The position numbers and the translations under genes were made by a program. Positions 1 through 10,012 of a DNA stretch of 64,000 nt are shown here, piece after piece (positions within the stretch are counted from its first letter, which is position 1; the number at the start of each line of letters is the position of its first letter). Below the pieces are notes generated by a model, which saw only the letters and a list, made by a program, of their open reading frames with translations, was not told the origin of the DNA and made no database searches. Source of the stretch: Bolinopsis microptera (lineage: Eukaryota > Ctenophora > Tentaculata > Lobata > Bolinopsidae); NCBI RefSeq assembly GCF_026151205.1, contig NC_087072.1, positions 15,102,169 to 15,166,168 of the forward strand, written 5' to 3'.

Positions 1-598
1 TGCAGGATGATATTGGAGACACAGGGGCCAGGTTTATTGTCTTAACAGAGATGAAGGGTTGACTTGGCATATCACAGATGGAGAATGCATGGAAATTCTC
101 CACAAAAAGGAGCTTATCTGAACAATGGAAATGGTTGGACGTGGGCACCACAGTATATTCCACCTTTCCACATTGCTGCAGATGATATTGGAGACACAGG
201 AAGCCAGGTTTGTTGATCTCAACGGAGATGGAAGGGTTGACTTGGCATATCACAGATGGAGAATGCCGGGAGTTCGCCACAAAAAGGAGCTTATCTGAAC
301 AATGGAAATGGTGGACATGGGCTTCAAGGTATGTTCCGCCTTTTCACATTGCTGTGATGACATCGGAGGTCTGTCTAGGTTTGTTGACCTTTATCGGTGA
401 TGGAAGGTTGACTTGCTACCACTAGTAGGGAATACGGAAATTCGCCACAAAGGAGTCTACGAACATGGAAAGGCTGGACTGGGACAGAATTCCTCCCTTT
501 CACATTGCTGCTGATGAATTGGAGACCAGGCCAGGTTTGTTGATCTCAAACGGAGATGGAAGGATGACTTAGGCCATAACGATGGATGACGGAACCAC
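1..598 (+). pseudogene. Indel-ridden copy of FG-GAP-like repeats
   Basis: This stretch follows about 2866-3485 of the neighbouring repeat gene almost base for base, including unit-specific wording such as the switch from 'gcaccacag' to 'gcttcaagg'. It is broken by many single-base losses and a few gains, and these become denser towards position 600. No reading frame survives beyond about 60 codons. The damage is mostly one-base indels with few substitutions, which looks more like uncorrected long-read sequence at a contig edge than an old pseudogene. It may be a real neighbouring copy with poor base calls, or a mis-assembled second pass over the gene at 1470-3757. Confidence 0.75.
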
Positions 599-607
599 AG
601 CAAACTT

Positions 608-943
608 TGTACTGTTAATAACGTATACGTGGGAAAAACAGTCACCAGCCTCAGCCAACGTGTGAATGGTCATCGCAGTAAATATTATGAGATTTTAGAG
701 GCGAGTAGTAAGGGGAATGTTGAGAGTCACAGAGATTTTGATGACGAGAATGTTTTAGGGGCACATCTTTTTTCAGTTCATAATTTGAGGGAGAGATCTG
801 TTTTCAATGAAAGTTTCCATTTTGATATTTTGTGTTCTACATCCCCAGATAATATTAGAAAGTCAGAACAGTTTTATATTAACAAATTGAAGACACTTTA
901 TCCGTTTGGCCTGAACAATGTGAATTCCGTTTCTGGAAGCTAA
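608..943 (+). pseudogene. GIY-YIG endonuclease fragment, retroelement-like
   Basis: The frame is open from the junction with the repeat copy and ends in TAA at 943. It reads YVGKTVTSLSQRVNGHRSK at its start, a GIY-YIG type opening (a tyrosine-containing strand followed by R..GHRS). It ends with a stretch containing FYINKLKTLYPFGLN, like the final helix and 'L.TL.P.GLN' tail that GIY-YIG domains carry in Penelope-like and related invertebrate retroelements. No reverse transcriptase lies upstream in the window, so this is a 5'-truncated remnant or a chimaeric junction. The GIY-YIG call is from motif reading only. The link to Penelope-like elements is inference. Confidence 0.5.
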
Positions 944-1469
944 TTTTTCATGGTGTCCCGAATTTTATTTTTAAATCGTCCATTTTTTGTTTATATATGC
1001 AGTCTATCAATTTTTGAATTGCGTCTTTTTGATTTAATGAACTACTGCAGACTCCACATTATTATAGTATATGCGATTAATTTTGTTCCGATTTTAAACT
1101 ATTCCATTTTTACGAGATGCTAAATTAATTTTTTGAGACTTTACTACATTTTTGATGAGAATTTTTGACATTTTCAAACTAACCATTGATATTCTCAGAT
1201 TATGTGACTGATTAAATGCTGAAGATAAAAGAAATATATTCATTTTGCTAAGATTATGTTTGCGTTTCATTGCTCAACAGCTGTTCGAAGGATCAAATAT
1301 AAGATTATGTTTCAATATGACAGATATTATTATTAATGAATGAGTCAAAGTTTGCAAAGTCGTCACTATAAAGGGTGGCCTGACAACCGCTGTATCACTC
1401 GTTTGATAGTTATTCGTCTTTCTCATAACGCAAACATTTTAAATTACTCATATATCGAACCTGCAGGGA
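944..1469. other. AT-rich upstream region of the repeat-protein gene
   Basis: AT-rich sequence without a convincing open frame. It must hold the promoter and 5' UTR of the gene starting at 1470, but I recognise no clear TATA box or other motif. Confidence 0.4.
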
Positions 1470-3757
1470 ATGTCAAATCCCTTAACCGGAACAGCACTAG
1501 TTCTTTTGCTTTCCCTTTTGGTAATTCATGCAACAACTAAGCCTGATTCTATAGGTAAGTCTTAATGTGAAGTAGTCCCAACTCCCACTTTTATTTGTCG
1601 GCCTGATTATTTTAAATTCAACCTCAAGATTGTGACTGCTGCAATTTTTACCAATCCTGAAAATGAGTATACAGAAGAGGAAATGAAATTAGATATTTTT
1701 CAGATTCCTATCAGGAGACTGAGTTTGAGGCACTACTTGATTCTTCTGGACACAAAGTAAAAAAGAGAGCTCTACCAGTTCTTCTTGCCGGTGCTGTAGC
1801 AGTCGCCCCCTTATTTAGCGCCATCTTTTCAGGAGGATCGTTTATTTATGGAGTATCTAGTGGTAAAGAAAGAATAGCAGAACTGAGGGTGATCAACAAG
1901 AAACTGGTTAAGCTGCAACAGTCTGTGGATGAGTTGAATGATCGGGTGAAGTCGTTAGAGGTTGGTCAACAGTGGATAGAAGGAGCAATCCTCTATGGCA
2001 ATGATGTGAAAAGACTTAGATTCCTTCTACACAAAATGCAAACGGAAGTTATGTACTGTGAATCGACTGAAAATCTAGTCCTGAAAACAACAGCTGATGC
2101 TAAAGAATGGGCTGATTCTGTGCTTGATAGCGGACCAGATGGTCTTGAACAGATACTTTTCAACATACACGATCTCGTGATGGGAACTGGACAACTTTTT
2201 GGAAGAAGATCGTTGATCGCCATTTATATAGACACTTTAACAATCCCTAGTGAGTTAAATCCGGGAGATTTTACCACAGAAATAGAGGATTTTGTTCTAT
2301 TCATAATGGCTTTGGAGACAGGAGGGTACGCAGCAATCTCTACCGCAATGAATATCGAAAATAAAACTAATGATGCAGCTTCTAATTTCATTGAAAATAA
2401 AGCAACACCACGGATGAAAGCTCAATGGGCTAAGATATTTGAAGTAGTTGGCACACCTTCAGCATGGAGAGAAATTTCACCTATGACTCCACCTTTCCAC
2501 ATTGCTGCTGATGATATCGCAGATACAGGAGCAAGGTTCGTTGATCTCGATGGTGATGGTAGGATGGATTTGGTCTACCACCGTTAGAGGATAGCAGAAA
2601 ATTTACCTCAAAAAGGAGCCTACATTAACAAAGGGAATAGTTGGGCACGGGCACCTCATTATATTCCACCTTTCCACATTGCTGCTGATGATATTGGAGA
2701 CACAGGGGCAAGGTTTGTTGATCTTAACGGTGATGGAAAGGTTGACTTGGCATATCACAGATGGAGAATGCATGGAAATTCACCACAAAAAGGAGCTTAT
2801 CTGAACAATGGAAATGGTTGGACGTGGGCACCACAGTATATTCCACCTTTCCACATTGCTGCAGATGATATTGGAGACACAGGGGCCAGGTTTATTGATC
2901 TTAACAGAGATGGAAGGGTTGACTTGGCATATCACAGATGGAGAATGCATGGAAATTCACCACAAAAAGGAGCTTATCTGAACAATGGAAATGGTTGGAC
3001 GTGGGCACCACAGTATATTCCACCTTTCCACATTGCTGCAGATGATATTGGAGACACAGGAGCCAGGTTTGTTGATCTCAACGGAGATGGAAGGGTTGAC
3101 TTGGCATATCACAGATGGAGAATGCACGGGAGTTCGCCACAAAAAGGAGCTTATCTGAACAATGGAAATGGTTGGACATGGGCTTCAAGGTATGTTCCGC
3201 CTTTTCACATTGCTGCTGATGACATCGGAGATGCTGGATCTAGGTTTGTTGACCTTAACGGTGATGGAAGGGTTGACTTGGCCTACCACAGATGGAGAAT
3301 GAACGGAAATTCGCCACAAAAAGGAGCTTATCTGAACAATGGAAATGGCTGGACATGGGCACCACAGTATATTCCACCTTTCCACATTGCTGCTGATGAT
3401 ATTGGAGACACAGGGGCCAGGTTTGTTGATCTCAACGGAGATGGAAGGATTGATTTGGCCTATAACCGATGGAGAATGAACGGAAATCCACCACAAAAAG
3501 GTGCTTTCCTGAACAATGGAAAGGATTGGTCATGGGCACCACAGTATATTCCACCCGTGTCCATTGCTGCTGATGACATCGGAGATGCTGGATCTAGGTT
3601 TGTTGACCTCAACGGTGATGGAAAGATGGACTTGGTATACTATCGATGGATGAAAAGCCAAGAAGAACAAAAAGGAGCGTATCTGGTACTTGGTTTTATG
3701 GGAGACCATACAAAGCCACACTTTGATGCTGCTGATTTTGATATGGACAAATGCTAG
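1470..3757 (+). CDS. Secreted FG-GAP/VCBS-like repeat protein, one in-frame TAG
   Basis: Exon 1 (1470-1554) starts at ATG with a hydrophobic signal peptide (TALVLLLSLLVIHATT) and ends at a good donor, GTAAGT. Exon 2 (1704-3757) follows a TTTTTCAG acceptor and the phases join. The mature N-terminal part has a basic KVKKR site, a glycine/alanine-rich hydrophobic segment (LPVLLAGAVAVAPLF), a predicted coiled coil and a helical region of about 200 residues. I do not recognise its family. Then come seven repeats of about 59 residues centred on RFVDLNGDGR.DL, an acidic Ca2+-loop-like motif typical of FG-GAP/VCBS propeller blades. A single TAG at 2585-2587 sits where every other unit has TGG (Trp), and the frame is otherwise open to the TAG at 3755. 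So this is a recent nonsense allele, a base error or a young pseudogene. A secreted, possibly membrane-active or carbohydrate-binding role is inference. Confidence 0.7.
2493..3690 (+). repeat. Seven tandem 177-bp coding repeats
   Basis: Units recur every 177 bp (59 codons), each with PPFHIAADDIGDTG, then RFVDLNGDGR.DLAY, then QKGAYLNNGNGWTW. The middle units are nearly identical at DNA level, including silent positions. The first and last have drifted (last: PPVSIAADDI). This pattern suggests recent unequal exchange or conversion inside the array. Confidence 0.85.
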
Positions 3758-5080
3758 TATTAAGATATTGACAGTTGCGGCGACGTTGATGACATGTATT
3801 TTCACATGGTATATTGAACAGTTTAAAAAAATCGCTAATAATAAGAATTGAATAAATTATATCAAAGAAAAACATTAATCTTGTAAAGAGAATGTTAAAT
3901 GAATATTTTAATTTTGTTCAGATCAGTTTAAGTAAAGTTTAGAAAAATTAGATTATAACTTTTTTGTTTGTCAAAAGCTTTCATCATTTAATTGGTCATT
4001 ATGAAAAATTCTGTCAAGCGCGCTGAGATTTGGGTCGATGAAAGCTGCAATATCTGAAAATGTCCTACCGGTAGGACATTTTCATGATTTTCTTTTCACC
4101 AAAGCTTTCTCCGGATATTAAGCTTCCATGATAGTACCTCGATCACTCACATTGACCTCACTGATAACCTCACTACACCAACATCATAGTTGATGAGTGC
4201 GCATTTTTCTAAACATTCTTGCAGTTTTACGCACTGAAAATAAAATATTGGTCAAATTGTGCACTTATAGAAACTGATTCCTGCTCTGAAAACGCATCAA
4301 AGATAGAAAAACAGGGGTGGCAAAAAGTCCACAAACGCGAACGTTGGGTCTTATAACATAGCCATGTTTCATAATTCATACCTGTACTTTTGCAGATGGT
4401 ATACTGTAACTATTCATTCAAGGATTATTTCGTTAAAAGTTAATAACTCGATTTAAGAGACCACATCCAATCAACATTGAATTGCTTATACCCCTGTTTG
4501 AAAACATGCTAAATACTCGATTTTATCAATCACCTGATATGTATTACGTGTAATAAATGAATAAAATATTTATGCTTGATATCTCGGTCATCTGAGTACA
4601 AGTTAGAGCTCTTTCAGAACAAGTGTATTTTAAGAGGCCAAAATCAATTATCCATTAAAATTTGATTTGAGCCAATCATTCAAAATATCTAAAAACAGCG
4701 AAAATGAACGTTCATTCGGAGAACATGAAGATCGTTATTATTTGATTTGATGTATTCCTCGAATGAGTGATAATGGCAAATCATACAAGAAAGAATTATT
4801 TCAATCAGTCACTGAGAAATAAGCCCCAAAGGGGGGGGGGGGGGGGGGGGGGGGGGGATATCTATATATGCAACTTACTATATAGCTTCTTTTTACCAGG
4901 TTGTCAGATTCTACGAAAGGCGAGCAGTCTGTGCAATTTAGTTCAGCTGAGTGTTTCTAAGTCCTGACAAGTGACAGGTCAACTGAGCAGCGTTCACAAC
5001 ACCGCAAAATTCTTCTTGAACTTAAAAGAAGAAAGCATATGAAACAGATAAGCGACATTCTATCGTTGCTCATGGACGGT
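3758..5080. other. Non-coding AT-rich region with palindrome and poly-G tract
   Basis: No supported gene. It contains a 30-bp perfect palindrome (4055-4084) and an uninterrupted run of 27 G at 4831-4857. The rest is AT-rich and unremarkable. Confidence 0.5.
4055..4084. repeat. Perfect 30-bp palindrome
   Basis: The centre is CCTACCGGTAGG and the arms extend symmetrically through AAAATG/CATTTT to T at 4055 and A at 4084. There is no spacer. It could be a cruciform or a footprint of a lost element. Confidence 0.8.
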
Positions 5081-5599
5081 GCTCAGCCTGTCATTCCGCC
5101 GCATCTTCAATATTTCTATGAACATTAAGACTGGGGTTCACGTGTGGAAACCTGTTTAGTGCTGACAAGACTGAAAGTTGTGTCAGTGTAATTTGTGTCA
5201 AATGATTGGTTCCGTAACATTTTTGAAGGTTTCAACGCTGTTAGGCAGTTTTTGTTGAAGTGATTCGACTAATCATTTTACAACTGACAATCTTTGAGTT
5301 ATCATTTTAATTTTGGAGTATAAACGCACGGGTTCAAAATCTTCGAATTCACTCGTAAGGGTCACCTTTATCTAACTTTTAAAGTTTCAAGTAATTATCG
5401 TACATTGCTGTATGTATAATACAATTCTTTTGATTAAACATATTTATTAATCAGTAAACAAAGCTAGTTTCCATCAATCAAGACATCAAGTTAAACTGTT
5501 AATTAAGATAAAATTTAATTTTTGAAACGACGTTCTGTTCTTACTCATCAGGTTATCATGTTTATAAACATAACGATTAGGCGGAATGACAGGCTGAGC
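5081..5599. mobile_element. Inverted-end element with GCTCAGCCTGTCATTCCGCC ends
   Basis: GCTCAGCCTGTCATTCCGCC stands at 5081-5100 and its exact reverse complement at 5580-5599. Beyond it both ends continue into a similar AATC..TTTATGAACAT stretch. The same end sequence recurs at 10988, 16573, 20389 and 20556. The roughly 0.5 kb between the ends has no coding capacity, so this is best seen as a MITE-like pair or two small elements in opposite orientation. No target-site duplication was found. Confidence 0.5.
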
Positions 5600-6678
5600 G
5601 CGGGCCAGTAAGCCATAACCTACTTACCGTATCGGGCCTTATTTGACCGTTCATTCAATGTCTGGTAAGTAGGTTATATTGTATGCGGGATCATGACTAG
5701 ACTTTATATGGCCGAGAGCTATACCATACTGCCTTCTATAGTACTATAAAAGAGTACTACAAAAGTCTTGAGACAGGAATCTCGTCATTTTGTCATTACG
5801 GCGTGGGCGCCTTTAAAGTACCCCCCCCCCCCCCCTTAAACAATAGAATATGATAAAGGGACCCTCTTGATAAGTCGAGCCTCATCTCTCTCACTTTGAA
5901 TAATTTGAAGCTTTTCGATAATGGAAAAAGTTACTATGATTTCATATATTGGATGAGCACGCAACGTCCGCTCTACAGCATTTTTTCTGCTGTTGAGTAG
6001 CACAAGAAGAATTAACCTGATCCGTATCTAGCATCACGCGGTTGCAAGGAACTGTACATCTAATTTCTTATCAGCAACTGTTATTGATAAACCTGATCCA
6101 ATCTGCAGCGTCATGTAACATATCATCTGTTATTTGCTTTGTTTGAGATGAGTTAAGAACGGAGAAAAGTACTAAAGATTATAGGCAGTTTTTTTTTGTA
6201 CATTGACCAGATGCCGACACTGCACGCTTTTGCTATAATTCAGTTTTCGTAACATGATATTTAATATGATTTAAATGATATGAGAAGCATGTGTATAAGC
6301 ATGTGATAAATACTGTCTATTAATTAGATTTTGAAATTGCAGAGCTTTCAGGTGACCAACTACCGTGTGACCTCATCACGGTTGAGGTCATGGTTAAGTT
6401 ATTCTTAAAAGCGTTATTTTTCGTGTCCTGTCAAATAAGTTAATAGAATTTTTTGTTCTCCTGACGCTGCTTTGAGTGAATATTTACTAACATGGTTTAC
6501 GGATCTTGCTTAATCGTTTTTTAAATATATGCTGAACAGATAACGATGCTTTTAGTTTTAAACTTTTAAACAAACATTTTTGGTGGGATCACATTTTTTG
6601 CTTTCATCCACTTCCAGGTAACAAAAATTTATTCAATGATTTGTTGTTCATATCAAAATCCATTTCAGGTTTTGTTAA

Positions 6679-8844
6679 ATGATCTTTCTGGGGAGGACAC
6701 TGCTAATATGCCTCCTTATGGTACTCCAGACGCTTACCACTGCAAACCCATGGCATCTACAACTACCAGTTCCATCAAATATCCAAGACAAGCAAATCTT
6801 CCGACAAGCCATGTCTTCAAACCTTACTTCAAACATTAACACCATTTTCGCGAGTTTTGAGGGTTTTGGCAACGCTACAAAATGTACTGCCAAACTGTCT
6901 CAACTCACATCTGGTCTGGCTTCATTCAACCCGGAGAGTATAGCGTTTATAGACGCTCTGGGTAAACCAGGTCCAGGTGTAACTACAGGGAACTTCCTGT
7001 TGCTGGGGAACTACGAGATGTGCGGGACAGGAGCACTGGAGAATAAGGCTACCGGGTACAAGTATGAGAATTGTGTTGTCTCCGCAGCTTTCACTTTAGG
7101 AGGCTACCCCCTTGCTCTTACCTGGACAGGCTGCAGTCCTCCCGAGTGTAAGAGTAATAATGATTTGCAGAACGTATTCAAACAGATCGCTGATTTGATA
7201 AATAAATCAGGAATAATCCACACTGATCCATCAACATGGACTATTATGTGTGATGTGAAACAAGAGTTCGATGTCGGGGCCTATGCAGCAGTTACAATAG
7301 TCTCCCTCTTCGTAATCTTAGTAGTGGTAGGCACACTGTGGCACCTCCTGGAACCAATAATTATTAGCATATTGGAACAAGGCAAGGACGATACGACAAT
7401 TCTAATTGACGCAGAGGAAAACCCGCATGAAGATGTTGACAAGCAGGTTCCGTCCACCGAGGTAAGGGAGAAGTATAAGACCTCAAACCAGCCGGAGTGG
7501 TTGCCAGGGAGGCTAGCTAAGTGTTTCGCTCTGCAGAGGACAATGGAGACTCTCTTCACCACCACTACTAAACCGGGCCAGGTACTCTGTCTGAACGGAA
7601 TCAGGGTTCTCAGCATCAACTGGGTGGTTCTTGGTCATGCGTACGCCTTCTCATTCTCATTCGTTGGTGGTTATTCGTACGTAACAGAGCTCATCAAGCG
7701 AAGGAATTTCATGTTGGTATACAATGGTCTTCCATCTGTCGATTCTTTCTTTGCCTTGAGTGGGTTCCTGGTGACATATCTCCTGTTAAAGCAGCTTGCC
7801 AAAAGAGGTGGTCTCACTCCTTTACAATGGATTGCATTCTATGTACACAGGTATGTGAGACTAACAATGCCGTATTTGGTAGCCATGCTGATCGAGGGAT
7901 GGCTTTATAGACTCGTCATGACTGGACCACGTGCACAGCAAATGACTACAACTGATATGGGCAGTCATAAGATGTGTGAACAATACTGGTACACTAACCT
8001 CCTTTACATCAACAACTTCGTCCCCTGGAAGGCTACAGGGGCTTGTCTTGGACAGGGTTGGTATCTGGCTAACGATATGCAGTTCTTCCTGATAGCTCCT
8101 CTCTTTATAGTGCTCCTGTTCGGGACACCATTACTTGGAGTGCTAGCCACTGGTGGTACTATGATCTGTAGTGCTGTATCCGCTGCTGTCATCACAGCGC
8201 ATTACCATTTAGGACCTGCTTCAACTGCAGATACTAACCAGGATGAAATGTGGCTGCTGTACACTAAACCCTGGATCAGGATAACACCGTATCTAGTGGG
8301 GATATTAGGGGGCTGGTTTTATTGGAAATGGGGAAAGCAGATCACAGAGGGAGTGAAGACCTTGCCAGAGTGGCTGAAAGTGATGTGTGCTACACCAATA
8401 TGGGCAGTAACCGCTGCTGTAGAGTACGCTGTGGTGTTCGGGTTGTACGATGATGTCCAGAACCTGCAAAAAGGGAATCCTGGTGAAGTGGAAAGTGTGT
8501 TTTACCAGAGTTTAGCAAGGATTGCATGGTCTCTGTCACTAACCATACAGATTCTTCTCTGTCAGTGTGGTTTGGGAGGGTTCATAAACTCCCTCCTCAG
8601 CTGGAATGGTTGGCAGATCCTCTCTAGACTCACCTACTCCGTCTTCCTCCTCCATATAGGTCTGATAACAGTGCTATTTGGTCAGATGAGACACACTCTC
8701 TTTCTCAATCCCGACTTTGAGTTTGCCGTGTTTTATCTGGGAACTCTGGCTATGTCATATCTCTCTGCTGCTGTGTTGTACCTGACTGTGGAACAACCTG
8801 TCGCTAATCTAGAGGGTATCTCCTACAGGAAGAGCACTAAATAA
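6679..8844 (+). CDS. NRF-6-like membrane acyltransferase, copy 1
   Basis: A 721-residue single-exon protein of the nose-resistant-to-fluoxetine type. A signal peptide (residues 1-23) leads into a cysteine-containing extracellular NRF domain (about 40-195), one transmembrane helix (about 205-230), a cytosolic linker, and an acyltransferase-3 domain (about 310-710). The last has around ten hydrophobic helices and the family signature GIRVLSINWVVLGH, with the expected histidine. Members of this family are thought to move acyl groups or lipids at membranes in gut and epithelia; the substrate is unknown. The ATG at 6681's codon (6679) directly precedes the signal sequence. An upstream 'tttcag' suggests a non-coding first exon may be spliced on. 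The AATAAA signal at 8840-8845 overlaps the stop codon, leaving a very short 3' UTR if used. Confidence 0.85.
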   Translation: MIFLGRTLLICLLMVLQTLTTANPWHLQLPVPSNIQDKQIFRQAMSSNLTSNINTIFASFEGFGNATKCTAKLSQLTSGLASFNPESIAFIDALGKPGPGVTTGNFLLLGNYEMCGTGALENKATGYKYENCVVSAAFTLGGYPLALTWTGCSPPECKSNNDLQNVFKQIADLINKSGIIHTDPSTWTIMCDVKQEFDVGAYAAVTIVSLFVILVVVGTLWHLLEPIIISILEQGKDDTTILIDAEENPHEDVDKQVPSTEVREKYKTSNQPEWLPGRLAKCFALQRTMETLFTTTTKPGQVLCLNGIRVLSINWVVLGHAYAFSFSFVGGYSYVTELIKRRNFMLVYNGLPSVDSFFALSGFLVTYLLLKQLAKRGGLTPLQWIAFYVHRYVRLTMPYLVAMLIEGWLYRLVMTGPRAQQMTTTDMGSHKMCEQYWYTNLLYINNFVPWKATGACLGQGWYLANDMQFFLIAPLFIVLLFGTPLLGVLATGGTMICSAVSAAVITAHYHLGPASTADTNQDEMWLLYTKPWIRITPYLVGILGGWFYWKWGKQITEGVKTLPEWLKVMCATPIWAVTAAVEYAVVFGLYDDVQNLQKGNPGEVESVFYQSLARIAWSLSLTIQILLCQCGLGGFINSLLSWNGWQILSRLTYSVFLLHIGLITVLFGQMRHTLFLNPDFEFAVFYLGTLAMSYLSAAVLYLTVEQPVANLEGISYRKSTK

Positions 8845-9607
8845 AGCTTTAAGTTTGTGCAGGGGTACTGATCCCTGTGTACTGGGTCTTGAACAAGCGA
8901 TCTTCCAATGAAAACTAAAAGCTCATTCAAGCACCCACTTCAACACAAAGCCCTGTCAGTGTCAGATTGTTGTTTAATGAACCCTTAGTGTGGAAGGAAC
9001 TTGACCTTTAAAAGAAAGCGATTTTTATGTGTGTTATTTTGAAGAGTTAAATCTATGCCGTTCTTGACATTAATTGTTTGTGGAAGGATCAAGTTGTGAG
9101 ATTTTAGATTTACTTATTGAATGACTGTTTGATCGTTTTTATACCTATTATTTTCTATTATTGCACAATGTTCGAGTATTGTCACTATTTTTTTGGATTT
9201 TAATTCCACATTATTCACTCTTCAGCTATCTAAGTTATCCCAATACCAACAAGTGTTACATTGTTGACATAATAATTTGCTACTGATCACGGAGTCATTG
9301 CATTTCTCTTCTAAAATCGTACGCGCGTATAGAATATTGATATTAAACTTAAAGTGTTGGTAAATTCAATCAAACTCCATTCTATTTAAATTTCGTCGAA
9401 AATCTGTTAATATAATTTATCAAAATTAACCATCTGCTGTTCAAAACAGCTTCAATTAATTAACTCTAGGGTAGGGACTAAGGGAGCTCAATTAAACGGA
9501 CTTATTGAATTAACAAGTGGAGAACTCCTGTTAAATGTCAACTTGTCACTTTTCGATTGTATCCGAATGGTTTTGTGGTAATACCAACTGCTTCTCTCTG
9601 ATTATTA
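8845..9607. other. Intergenic spacer between acyltransferase and secreted-protein gene
   Basis: AT-rich, no ORF. It is duplicated at 14253-14905 with scattered substitutions and small indels. It should contain the promoter of the gene at 9608, but no definite motif is visible. Confidence 0.5.
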
Positions 9608-10012
9608 ATGACGTCATCACTACGTATCATAATGATACTAGCCAGCCTTGTGCTACACTCTCTACAAGCTAACATTATAGATACACGTAACGGTGAACCC
9701 AACCCTTCTGCGTGTGGTCCTACAGTATGTTCTGGCGTGGAGACTTATGATAATAACGTCTGGTTCGATGTTGAAGCAGGCAAGGTGGGTAAAGGTATCA
9801 GTATGAAGAGTTGTGGGTTTAAGAGGGATCCGGTGTTAACGGTGTCTACTAAGACAGGGGTGCTGGGTGAGAGTGGAGCGTGCCCGGGCGTGTTTGTTAA
9901 AGATAGCTACAGCACACACTTCTGGGTGTACTCAGTCGGGGACACTACAGCTGAGCAGGTGACAGGGGCTGAGTGTGACGTTCATTGGGTCGCTGTGGGC
10001 TATAATTGTTAG
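9608..10012 (+). CDS. Small secreted cysteine-containing protein
   Basis: A 134-residue protein in one exon. Residues 1-21 form a signal peptide (LRIIMILASLVLHSLQA), leaving a mature domain of about 113 residues with six cysteines, enough for three disulfides. The pattern SCGFKRDPVLT ... CDVHWVAVGYNC resembles a small extracellular module seen at the ends of many invertebrate proteins (CGF..P ... H..W.AVGY.C). I recall that family only loosely and give no function. It lies 0.76 kb downstream of the acyltransferase on the same strand. Its duplicate in the second unit has lost the first two thirds. Confidence 0.7.
   Translation: MTSSLRIIMILASLVLHSLQANIIDTRNGEPNPSACGPTVCSGVETYDNNVWFDVEAGKVGKGISMKSCGFKRDPVLTVSTKTGVLGESGACPGVFVKDSYSTHFWVYSVGDTTAEQVTGAECDVHWVAVGYNC

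Noticed and set aside
2493-3690. Recent bacterial gene transfer of the FG-GAP/VCBS repeats
   Set aside because: The gene has an intron, a eukaryotic-type signal exon and host-like base composition, and such repeats are common in animals.
6636-6839. 67-codon frame overlapping the acyltransferase start (also at 12044)
   Set aside because: It is an alternative frame of the signal-peptide and NRF coding region and is kept only because the duplication is young.
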